Assembly: GCF_000193375.1 (NCBI RefSeq)
Contig: NC_015315.1
Coordinates: 1,558,622 to 1,622,621, forward strand
Direction: 5' to 3'
Source: Thermoproteus uzoniensis 768-20
GTDB lineage: Archaea > Thermoproteota > Thermoprotei > Thermoproteales > Thermoproteaceae
Length of the DNA: 64,000 nt
The position numbers and the translations under genes were made by a program. Below the pieces are notes generated by a model. It ran no database searches, had not been told where the DNA came from, and was given only the letters and a program-made list of their open reading frames with translations. Shown here one piece after another: positions 15,256 to 22,446 of the stretch (positions within the stretch are counted from its first letter, which is position 1; each line of letters begins with the position of its first letter).

Positions 15256-15458
15256 CGAAGTGGCTACTCCGTTGCACTGCCTGCGGCAACGAGCGCGTGC
15301 TGGACGTCGGCTTTAACTTAACAGCCTTCAAGGGCCGCATCTACATATATTGCAGAAAATGTAGGGCGAATAGGGAACACGCGGTGCTCGGGTACTACGA
15401 CGACGACGGACGCCTCACACCGCCGAGCGACTTTGCCGGGGTGGATATAGCCGACTAG
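15252..15458 (+). CDS. Small zinc-binding protein, 68 residues
   Basis: The protein has CTACGN at residues 8-13 and CRKCRA at about 34-39, a two-pair zinc site on a compact beta scaffold, and ends in a short acidic tail (DFAGVDIAD). Its ATG overlaps the TGA of the ATP-grasp ligase gene, so the pair is translationally coupled. This recalls LysX and LysW, but LysW ends in a conserved EDWGE and this protein does not. It may be a carrier or partner of the ligase, or an unrelated ribbon. Confidence 0.65.
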   Translation: MTKWLLRCTACGNERVLDVGFNLTAFKGRIYIYCRKCRANREHAVLGYYDDDGRLTPPSDFAGVDIAD

Positions 15459-16111
15459 CAGACCAGCCTCAACTGCAACAATAAGGTGTTCAGCATCTGC
15501 TCTATCGACATTATGTTGGTTCTCAGAGCTATTAAATTGGCCAGCATGTCTTCCTCGTCCCTATCGAGCCTGTCTAGGAGCCTTTTGGCCTCCAGCGCCT
15601 CCCTCTTCGACTCCACGTCGCCGAGGAGCCTCTTCAGGTCGTCGTTTATCTTCACGAAGCTCCTCTCGGCCTCCATGCAGGAGGCTATCAGCCTCTTCTC
15701 CTTCTCCGCGATCCTCTTCTTGGAGTCCTCATATATCTGCATGCTGATGGAGCCCCTTATCAACGCCTCTTCGAGCTTCCTGTACGAGTCCTCTATGTTT
15801 CTCCTCTCGTCGCCGAGCCTCTTCACAATATCGTTGAGCTCTCTTATCTTTACCTCGAAGAACTTGGGCACCGCCGATATCTCTAGGTCTATGCTCTCTT
15901 TAGATATCTTGACCCTCACGTCGCTGGTGTCGAGCTTGTACTGAAGGCCTGAGCTGTCCCTTATGTGTAGGGCCACCAGCTTATGCCTCCGCACGTCGAA
16001 CTCGCCGCGCTCCGCAGTGCCCAAGAACAACATGCCCCCTATATATACGGGCTTCCCCCCAACTTTGGGCAACTCCTTCTGCTTCTGGGGCGAGAACAGC
16101 CGCCAGAACAC
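15455..16111 (-). CDS. Coiled-coil protein with PRC-barrel-like N-terminus, possibly CdvA-like
   Basis: The first 75 residues of this 218-residue protein are beta strands around GGKPVYIGGMLFLGT and HKLVALHI, resembling a PRC barrel. From about residue 80 to the end is almost continuous helix with heptads (IRELNDIVKRLGDERRNIED, YRKLEEALIRG, IYEDSKKRIAEKEKRL). A PRC barrel followed by coiled coil is the layout of CdvA, the membrane adaptor of crenarchaeal cell division, though Thermoproteales are generally said to lack Cdv. The similarity I see is of layout, not of firm sequence motifs. A minus-strand TATA lies about 26 bases before the ATG. Confidence 0.5.
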   Translation of the reverse strand: MFWRLFSPQKQKELPKVGGKPVYIGGMLFLGTAERGEFDVRRHKLVALHIRDSSGLQYKLDTSDVRVKISKESIDLEISAVPKFFEVKIRELNDIVKRLGDERRNIEDSYRKLEEALIRGSISMQIYEDSKKRIAEKEKRLIASCMEAERSFVKINDDLKRLLGDVESKREALEAKRLLDRLDRDEEDMLANLIALRTNIMSIEQMLNTLLLQLRLVC

Positions 16112-16173
16112 GATACCGGCGCGCGTCGACTATAAAAAGAGTAATAGTTAATTGTCGGTATTAAACGGCGTCC

Positions 16174-16770
16174 GTGGACGACAAGTTGCTGGAGATAGCC
16201 GAGCGGATACGCGGATGTACCAGATGCAGACTTCACGAGACCAGGCGGCTGGCGGTTCCGGGGGAGGGGAGGGCCGAGAAGGGCATCATGATAGTGGGCG
16301 AGGCTCCTGGCGAGAAGGAGGACGAGGAGGGCAGGCCCTTCGTGGGGCCTGCTGGCAGGCTCTTGACAAGTATATTGACTAGATACGGCATAGATAGAGG
16401 GCGCGACGTCTTCATAACCAACGTAGTCAAGTGCCGGCCCCCGGGCAATAGGGAGCCTCTGGAGGACGAGATAGCCGCGTGCACGCCGTACTTGGTGGAG
16501 CAGATCGCGGCGATTAGGCCACGGCTAATAGTCGCCCTCGGCGTGCACAGCGCCAGGACGTTGATGTCCTTCGCCGGCCGTAGAGTAGCCAAGATCACCG
16601 ACGTGAGGGGGAAGTGCTTCAAGGTCCGCATAGCCGGCGTCGAGACCACTCTATGCGTAACGTATCACCCGGCCGCCGCGCTTTACAACCCAAGGCTGAG
16701 GACCACCCTCGAGGAAGACTTGAGAAGATTCCTCGGCGGTAGCGAGGGAGGCCTTTTAAAATACATATAG
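16174..16770 (+). CDS. udg: Uracil-DNA glycosylase, family 4 (iron-sulfur)
   Basis: The enzyme removes uracil from DNA, which matters at high temperature where cytosine deaminates fast. The 198-residue protein has the four 4Fe-4S ligands of the family: C15 and C18 (CTRC), then C87 and C103. The water-activating motif GEAPGE is at 42-47 and the leucine-loop motif HPAAAL at 165-170. Length is normal. GTG 16174 is about 26 bases after TAATAGTTAATT. The last codons contain the TATA of the guide RNA that follows. Confidence 0.94.
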   Translation: MDDKLLEIAERIRGCTRCRLHETRRLAVPGEGRAEKGIMIVGEAPGEKEDEEGRPFVGPAGRLLTSILTRYGIDRGRDVFITNVVKCRPPGNREPLEDEIAACTPYLVEQIAAIRPRLIVALGVHSARTLMSFAGRRVAKITDVRGKCFKVRIAGVETTLCVTYHPAAALYNPRLRTTLEEDLRRFLGGSEGGLLKYI

Positions 16771-16781
16771 AGGGACTCCAC

Positions 16782-16832
16782 GTGATGATTTATCCCCGGC
16801 TGGACCCCGGTGAAGAGCGCTCGATTGTCTGA
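16782..16832 (+). ncRNA. Box C/D guide RNA (C), 23S peptidyl-transferase-region guide
   Basis: All four boxes are present: C GTGATGA (16782-16788), D' CTGG (16800-16803), C' GTGAAGA (16810-16816) and D CTGA (16829-16832). Guides are TTTATCCCCGG before D' and GCGCTCGATTGT before D. The D' guide is complementary over ten bases to CCGGGGAUAA, a near-universal 23S rRNA segment of the peptidyl transferase region (around E. coli 2442-2451, from memory). The plus-five rule would place the methyl group on a G in it. The TATA CCTTTTAAAATAC is 25-30 bases upstream. Box D runs into the TATA of the next gene. Confidence 0.75.
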
Positions 16833-16858
16833 AAATTTATTAAAGGACTTGTGGTTCC

Positions 16859-17731
16859 GTGGACTTGCTCTGCGCCGAGAAGCTCTCGTGTACTCCCGCC
16901 GATCATAGGGCCGAGGCCGAGAGGGCCGGCGAGCTCTATCCCCTAGAAAAAATACTCGAGAAAGTAGTAGACGTGCCCGGCGATGCGCTGAAGGCGCTTG
17001 CCTCGTTAAGGAGCAACAACATAAAGAATAGGGCTTTCAGCTTCCTCTCGGGGAGTCTCTTGATAGACTGCTCCAGCAGGGCCAGTCCATGCCCGTCGCT
17101 CCAAGCCATGGCGAGAGCCGGGCTGGCGGAGAGCTTGGGCGACTTCTACTACGTGCCCTACACCGCGTTGAGCGAGCGGTTGCTCGAATATCTGCCCATA
17201 GAGGACGAAGAGACACAACAGATCAAGAGGCCCTACGTCGTGAGCCTCTCCGGCATCGGCGGAGGGGACGTCGTAGAGGCGTTGTCGGGATACATAAGCT
17301 CGGCAGGATATTTCCTATGGGGCAAGGTAGAGAAGATACTAACTAAAATATCATTTATACCTCAATTAATAAATAAATATAATACACAAATAGATATTTT
17401 AATAAAATTAGAAAATAAATATATTATTGGCATTAAGTATCTAGACATTACAAGGACGGTGCATATGGGTTTCTCGGCCATCAACGACTATTTGAGGTAC
17501 GGCTTAGACTACGCGATACTCCTCCACCCTCACGTAAATCCCAGAGTCCATAGATCTGTCGCTAATAGGATCGGCGAGTTGGAGATCTCGCCGAGCGGAT
17601 ACATGGCACTGGATCTCCTTAATGAAACATTATACATATATAGATTCCCTAAACACAACACATATCTAAGTAAATATATCTCATCTCATTCACAATCAAT
17701 GGCTTTACGCTCATATATTGAAAGTCTATGA
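16859..17731 (+). CDS. Hypothetical protein with nuclease-like core
   Basis: The 290-residue protein has a helical N-terminal half and, at about 170-205, the strand-turn-strand QIDILIKLENKYIIGIKYLD. This is shaped like the core of PD-(D/E)xK nucleases, but the glutamate of the ExK half is replaced by glycine, so catalysis is doubtful. The core lies in a very AT-rich patch (17,340-17,450). GTG 16859 follows TTTATTAAAGG at the leaderless distance and is 27 bases after box D of guide RNA C. Its stop overlaps the start of the DUF2070 gene, so both are in one operon. Confidence 0.6.
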   Translation: MDLLCAEKLSCTPADHRAEAERAGELYPLEKILEKVVDVPGDALKALASLRSNNIKNRAFSFLSGSLLIDCSSRASPCPSLQAMARAGLAESLGDFYYVPYTALSERLLEYLPIEDEETQQIKRPYVVSLSGIGGGDVVEALSGYISSAGYFLWGKVEKILTKISFIPQLINKYNTQIDILIKLENKYIIGIKYLDITRTVHMGFSAINDYLRYGLDYAILLHPHVNPRVHRSVANRIGELEISPSGYMALDLLNETLYIYRFPKHNTYLSKYISSHSQSMALRSYIESL

Positions 17732-19323
17732 AGAGAACGTTCGAGGAAGTATACAGCAATGTCTTCAATGAGGCGCCAAGTATACTGTCATATATTTTAT
17801 TTACAGTTATATTAATTACTATTATTATTAAAAGAAATGCATTATATATAATATCATTTTTACTATTTTACCTATTTTTCTTTTTTGTCGGACGCCGCCT
17901 GTGGACGCGGGCCGGCGTGTTCAAGGTCACCTCGTTCGCCCTGGGCCTCGGCGCTCTGTTTGATCTAATCCTCGAAAAGCCGCCTCTGCATTATCTACTC
18001 ATCTCTTCCGTCGTGGCCTCTTCCATGTCTATGTCTCTGCGTTGCAAAGATAGAGTATATCTAGTGCCCATGGTACTGACGCCTCTATACTACCTTTACC
18101 TGCACGACTACGCGCTAGCCACAGTTGCCGCGGCCTACGCCGTGTCTATGCCCTTGTTGAAGAGATATCTAGCGGGTAGAATTAAAGGCGGCGATGCGCT
18201 GTGCATGTTGAACAGCTTTCTTTACTCCTCGGTCTCCGCCGAGGGCATGTTCGACCACGTCTTCAAGCCTCTGGGAGTTAGAGACCGCGGAAAAATCCAT
18301 CTATATCTCATAGAGGGCGGGAGGAGGCATTTGATAGTCGTCTCCGACTTTCATCCCGGGCCCTTTAGGAATGTCGGAGGAGGTATCCTTGTGGAGAAGC
18401 TGGTGGCTAGGGGGCTCAGAAGCGGCTACGATGTGGTGTTTATTCACGGCGTCGGTAGCCACGAGCGGGACCCCGTATCGTCGGATGACGTCGAGAAGAT
18501 AGTCGGCGAGATATTTAGGGTAGCCTCCTCGATGCGGGCGGAGGACGCGTTAAGGGGCGTGAGGCCTCAGAGGCTGGAAGTCGGCGATGTGAGGCTGACT
18601 ACCTACTCGCTGGGCGTCGGCCCGCCGTTGGCGATAATATCTAGAGTTAGCTCGGCCTCCGACGACGTGCCGCTGGACGTGGCGCAGAAGGTGGACGCAA
18701 AGGGCTATGTTATCGTAGACGCCCAGAACAAGTTCGACGGTCCCCTCAAATGGAGCGACGAGGATGTGTCGTCTCTCCAGAAGGCGCTTGATATTGTTGC
18801 GAAGCCCGAGAGTTGCCGAGAATTCAAGGTAGGTATAGGCAGGGCCGACTCCTCGCTTGTGGACCCGCTAAGGCTTGAGTTAGGAGCGGGCGGAGTCGCC
18901 GCAGTGGTCGCCGAGTGCGACGGGCAGAAGAGCCTTCTGCTGATATTCGACGGAAACAACATGGACGGCTCGTTCTATAGGGAACTACAGGACAGATTCG
19001 GCAAAGCCTACGCTCTCGTCGAGGCGATTACTACGGATACGCACGCGTCGACCGGCATGGGCGTAGGCGGGAGCGGCTACAGAGTGGTCGGCTCTGGCAT
19101 AAGGCGCGAGGAGCTCTTCAGGCTAGTCAACAAGGCCGTCGCCGCCGCCGAGAGCTCTCTCGGGGCTAAGAGAGTGGCCTATAGAGAGGTAGAGGTCGAG
19201 GCGGACGTGTTCGGGCCTAATTTCGCCAAAATAAGAAGCGTCGTGGAGAGCTACAAGAGGCTGGGCGTGTTGATGGTGGCCTATTTAATATTGGCCCCTC
19301 TATTGTTTGCCTCGCTCCTTTAA
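17728..19323 (+). CDS. DUF2070 family membrane protein
   Basis: The 531-residue protein has an N-terminal membrane domain (about residues 20-155, five or six helices), a long soluble domain, and a C-terminal transmembrane helix (LMVAYLILAPLLFASLL). The soluble part holds VVSDFHPGPFRNVGGG and a later TDTHAST, a pattern of Asp and His residues typical of DUF2070. It suggests a metal-dependent hydrolase facing the cytosol or outside. The biological role of the family is unknown. Bases 17,790-17,880 (second helix) are very AT-rich. The gene is coupled to the nuclease-like gene upstream and followed closely by DUF2153. Confidence 0.82.
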   Translation: MKRTFEEVYSNVFNEAPSILSYILFTVILITIIIKRNALYIISFLLFYLFFFFVGRRLWTRAGVFKVTSFALGLGALFDLILEKPPLHYLLISSVVASSMSMSLRCKDRVYLVPMVLTPLYYLYLHDYALATVAAAYAVSMPLLKRYLAGRIKGGDALCMLNSFLYSSVSAEGMFDHVFKPLGVRDRGKIHLYLIEGGRRHLIVVSDFHPGPFRNVGGGILVEKLVARGLRSGYDVVFIHGVGSHERDPVSSDDVEKIVGEIFRVASSMRAEDALRGVRPQRLEVGDVRLTTYSLGVGPPLAIISRVSSASDDVPLDVAQKVDAKGYVIVDAQNKFDGPLKWSDEDVSSLQKALDIVAKPESCREFKVGIGRADSSLVDPLRLELGAGGVAAVVAECDGQKSLLLIFDGNNMDGSFYRELQDRFGKAYALVEAITTDTHASTGMGVGGSGYRVVGSGIRREELFRLVNKAVAAAESSLGAKRVAYREVEVEADVFGPNFAKIRSVVESYKRLGVLMVAYLILAPLLFASLL

Positions 19324-19369
19324 CCCCGGCGGAAACATAACTTTATTAATGTCGGACGAGGTGGCATAC

Positions 19370-19843
19370 ATGTCGGATGTACCGGCCTCAGAGCCGATAA
19401 TGGACTACCTGGAGAGCATGATGGAGCGGCTGGAGCAGTGGGTCAAGGAGCAGAGACGGATAGTGAACGATCTGGAAGCCCACGGCAAGGTCATGGAGGC
19501 TGCTGATAGGCTGACTCTGCTCTACTCGGCCCAGGCCATGCTGGGGTACATAGGCCGCGTGCTGAAGGACTTCGAGTCGTGGCTGAACAACCCCCTCGTG
19601 ACCGCGATAATGCCGCTGGACATGCTCAGGCGCCTAGAGGGCATGTTGCGCGAAGTTGCCGTGAAGTTCATACAAGTAGATATAGACCACACGTCGGAGT
19701 ACCGCGATCTGTTGGCCAAATACGCTAAGGAGGGCAGAGTCCCCGAGGTCATGACCCTATACATAATGCAGAGGGGCGGGCAAGGACAGGGCGAGGGCGG
19801 AGAGAGGAGGAGAGGAGGGCAGGAGACTCCTAGGTTCTTCTGA
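19370..19843 (+). CDS. DUF2153 family protein
   Basis: The 157-residue protein is almost entirely helical (MDYLESMMERLEQWVKEQRR, LTLLYSAQAMLGYIGRVLKDFESWL) with a Gly/Gln/Arg-rich tail. The helix pattern fits the archaeal DUF2153 family, whose function is unknown. I prefer ATG 19370, which is about 26 bases after ACTTTATTAATG. An in-frame ATG at 19349 lies inside that promoter element. The tail overlaps the convergent trm5 gene by 14 bases. Confidence 0.72.
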   Translation: MSDVPASEPIMDYLESMMERLEQWVKEQRRIVNDLEAHGKVMEAADRLTLLYSAQAMLGYIGRVLKDFESWLNNPLVTAIMPLDMLRRLEGMLREVAVKFIQVDIDHTSEYRDLLAKYAKEGRVPEVMTLYIMQRGGQGQGEGGERRRGGQETPRFF

Positions 19844-20657
19844 CCTTCACGTCGATCCTTATTTTGTATATATGGGGGGCGTAGTCCCTCACGATCTTCC
19901 TACCCACAATAGAACATCCGGTGCACAACGACTTGACCAGCTCCTCGGCCTCGCGGAACGGGTCCTCCTCGGGGCCGGTATGGTAGAAATGTAAATATCC
20001 TCCGTCCTCGACGCAACGGAGAGCCGCGTCTAGGTAGTCCTTTGCGCCCAGCGGCAACGTCATCAACACCCTATCCGCCTTCGCGGCGAAGGCTGAGCAG
20101 AAGTCGGCCACATCGGCCCTGATAGGCACCACCGAGGTCAGCTTGTTTATCCTGACATTATCGACCATGTACTTGAGGCCCCACGGGTTCAGCTCCACTG
20201 CGTATATCCAGCGCACTTTCCGCCTCTTGGCTATGGCCACCGCGTACGGCCCGACGCCGGCGAAGAGGTAGAGCACCCGCTCGCCGTCCTGGACCATATC
20301 GGCCAGCTCGGCCCTGTCGCTTTGATCTCTGGGGGAGAAATATACCTTAGTAGGATCTACCTTTATAAAATATCCATGTTCCTTGTGTATGACCTCGGTA
20401 GGGCCTTCTATCAATATCTCGTAATTGTATAGCCTGTAGGGCCCCGATCTCGCCCCCCTCCGCCTTATCACGGCGCCTATGTTCTTGTTCAGCTTCCTAA
20501 TGGCCTCGGCTATCTCGACCTTGTACGGCTCAAGCTCGTCCGGTATCTCTATTATCGCCACGGCCCCCTGTCTAGATCCTATTATGTCGAAGGACGAAGG
20601 CACCAAAGTCAATAAATCCTCCGGTATCACGCCCCTGAGGAGATTTCTGAGCGCCAC
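19830..20657 (-). CDS. trm5: tRNA (guanine-37-N1) methyltransferase, Trm5 type
   Basis: The enzyme methylates G37 next to the anticodon and prevents frameshifting; in archaea it also starts wyosine synthesis. The 275-residue protein has an N-terminal recognition domain and a class I methyltransferase domain. The latter shows LYLFAGVGPYAVAIAK (SAM binding), VELNPWGLKYMVDNVRINK, and MTLPLG in place of the usual NLP/NPP catalytic loop. It is shorter than Trm5b, consistent with a reduced D1 domain. A Taw2-type transferase is the alternative. GTG 20657 has AATATATTACGG about 25 bases upstream, directly after box D of guide RNA D. Confidence 0.82.
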   Translation of the reverse strand: MALRNLLRGVIPEDLLTLVPSSFDIIGSRQGAVAIIEIPDELEPYKVEIAEAIRKLNKNIGAVIRRRGARSGPYRLYNYEILIEGPTEVIHKEHGYFIKVDPTKVYFSPRDQSDRAELADMVQDGERVLYLFAGVGPYAVAIAKRRKVRWIYAVELNPWGLKYMVDNVRINKLTSVVPIRADVADFCSAFAAKADRVLMTLPLGAKDYLDAALRCVEDGGYLHFYHTGPEEDPFREAEELVKSLCTGCSIVGRKIVRDYAPHIYKIRIDVKVRRT

Positions 20658-20683
20658 GTACTGGAGTAGTCCGTAATATATTG

Positions 20684-20734
20684 TCAGTCCCTGACCCCGG
20701 CCTCACCTATCGGCGCCAGCAGGCTCTCCATCAA
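20684..20734 (-). ncRNA. Candidate box C/D guide RNA (D)
   Basis: Read on the minus strand: box C TTGATGG (one or two bases off consensus), D' CTGG, C' GGTGAGG and a perfect D box CTGA at 20684-20687, spanning 51 bases. The stretch before D is CCGGGGTCAGGGA. A TATA read on this strand (CTTAAATATTGG, 20751-20762) lies about 26 bases before box C. It has no other gene to serve on this strand, and is too close to the radA start to serve that. Box D is followed at once by the TATA of trm5. The imperfect C box limits confidence. Confidence 0.5.
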
Positions 20735-20764
20735 GTTTATATTATTAGGACCAATATTTAAGAC

Positions 20765-21778
20765 GTGCCGAGGCCGAGGAGGAGAGAGGAGGCGCCGGAG
20801 GAGGCTGAGGTGGAGGTAGTGGAGCGGCCCTCGGAGAAACAGGCCGAGCTAGACGTAGAGGAGCTGGAGGGTATCGGCAAGGTGACTGGCCAGAAGCTTA
20901 AAGAGAGGGGTTATTACACAGTGAGGGATCTCGCCTTCGCGTCCGTCAAGGAGATCGCCGATATTATAGGCAACGAGGAGAGGGCGGCCCAGATAATAGA
21001 GGCCGCCAGGAGCATGCTGGGGCTGTCCAGCTTCATATCGGCTCTAGACGTGTATAGAAAACGCGTCAATATAAAGCGCATATCCACGGGGGTCCGCTCC
21101 CTCGACGAGTTGTTGAACGGAGGCGTGGAGACGGGCGCGGTGACCGAGGTAGCGGGCGAGTTCGGCGCTGGGAAGACGCAGTTCTGCCACCAGCTGGCCG
21201 TCATGGTGCAACTGCCGGAGGATAGGGGCGGGCTCAACGCCAAGGCCATATACATAGATACGGAGAACACCTTCCGCCCGGAGCGCATAACCCAGATGGC
21301 CAGAGCGCGCGGGCTCGACCCCGACCAGGCGCTCAAGAACATATACTACGCCAGGGCCTACTCGTCCGACCACCAGATGATCCTGGTCGAGCAGGCGAGG
21401 CGTATCATAAAACAAGATAACGTAAAGCTACTGGTGGTCGATTCTATAGTGGCGCATTTCCGCGCCGAGTTTCCGGGCAGGGAGAACCTCGCAGAGAGGC
21501 AACAGAAGCTCAACAAACACATAGCGGATCTCCTTAAGATAGCCGACGCCTACGACGTGGCGGTGGTGGTGACCAACCAAGTGATGGCTCAGCCCGACGT
21601 GTTCTTCGGCAACCCGCTGAGGCCCGCCGGAGGCAACGTGCTGGCCCACGGAGCGACCTACCGCATATGGCTTAGGAAGAGCAAGGAGAATATAAGAATA
21701 GCAAAAATCTTCGACTCGCCTTACCACCCCGAGCGCGAAGCCACGTTCAAGATAACTGAGGAGGGCCTAACGGACTAA
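20765..21778 (+). CDS. radA: DNA repair and recombination protein RadA
   Basis: RadA forms filaments on single-stranded DNA and catalyses strand exchange. The 337-residue protein has an acidic N-terminus, a helix-hairpin-helix domain (about 30-85: [19 protein letters not shown]), the polymerisation segment around [12 protein letters not shown], and the ATPase core. Walker A is GEFGAGKT (131-138), Walker B is [11 protein letters not shown], and the L2 region is [14 protein letters not shown]. Length and motifs are those of the main RadA, not a paralogue. GTG 20765 has TTTATATTATTAGG about 25 bases upstream. Confidence 0.97.
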   Translation: MPRPRRREEAPEEAEVEVVERPSEKQAELDVEELEGIGKVTGQKLKERGYYTVRDLAFASVKEIADIIGNEERAAQIIEAARSMLGLSSFISALDVYRKRVNIKRISTGVRSLDELLNGGVETGAVTEVAGEFGAGKTQFCHQLAVMVQLPEDRGGLNAKAIYIDTENTFRPERITQMARARGLDPDQALKNIYYARAYSSDHQMILVEQARRIIKQDNVKLLVVDSIVAHFRAEFPGRENLAERQQKLNKHIADLLKIADAYDVAVVVTNQVMAQPDVFFGNPLRPAGGNVLAHGATYRIWLRKSKENIRIAKIFDSPYHPEREATFKITEEGLTD

Positions 21779-22398
21779 ATAAGGGATAAATAATTATATA
21801 TATATTCGAATTTAAAGTTGTTTATAACGAAATTTCTAAATCTACTGTAAAGATCATATATCGGGACTCTCTTGGCGCGCAGGTAGAGCTCCTCGGCGAG
21901 GCTTCTAAAGCCGGCAACCGCGATGCTGACGGTGGCGTCTAGGGCCAGCGTGTACACGAGAGATCTCTTCACGTCGTCGGCCTCCACCGGTATGTCCTGC
22001 GGATTGAAGGAGCCCGCCAGCAGCTGGACGTCCCTCCGCGCTATATATAGGTCCACCACGCGCCTATATAGTGCTATCGACAACAACTCCGCGAGCTCGC
22101 CGCCTACGTGTTCAGGCCGCGCCCATATGGACGCCGCATCTACGTCGTTCAACGCGCTTATGGCGGCCAGCTCGCGCCATAGAGATAGCTTGTCGGGCCT
22201 CACCACAACCAACGCGTAGTGGCCCTCGCGCTCGATAGCCCTGGCTGTCTCCACATCGGCTCCCGCCAGCTCTCTTGCAGAATCCCTGTCGGCGAATATG
22301 AGGACGACGTCGACCGGCATCGCGCCGAACTCCCTCAACGCCGCCAGCACCTCCTCCATCTCTCTCCTATCCACAGGGCGTAGCTCCAGCACATCCAC
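21775..22398 (-). CDS. Hypothetical protein
   Basis: This protein of 207 residues starts at GTG 22398, about 26 bases after a minus-strand TTTAAAG box. It shows alternating strands and helices ([36 protein letters not shown]) followed by a helical half, with a terminal AT-rich stretch coding [17 protein letters not shown]. No family is recognised. Its stop overlaps the radA stop by four bases in convergent orientation. Confidence 0.6.
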   Translation of the reverse strand: MDVLELRPVDRREMEEVLAALREFGAMPVDVVLIFADRDSARELAGADVETARAIEREGHYALVVVRPDKLSLWRELAAISALNDVDAASIWARPEHVGGELAELLSIALYRRVVDLYIARRDVQLLAGSFNPQDIPVEADDVKRSLVYTLALDATVSIAVAGFRSLAEELYLRAKRVPIYDLYSRFRNFVINNFKFEYIYNYLSLI

Positions 22399-22446
22399 CG
22401 CGATCCGTGCCAGTAATGCTTTAAATCATCACATCGGCATGCGGTT

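Noticed and set aside
15252-15458. LysW, the lysine-biosynthesis carrier
   Set aside because: The zinc pairs fit but the C-terminal EDWGE that receives the amino acid is missing.
22398-22446. A guide RNA between the hypothetical gene and the radical SAM gene
   Set aside because: A TGATG-like motif is present but there is no D box within 60 bases.
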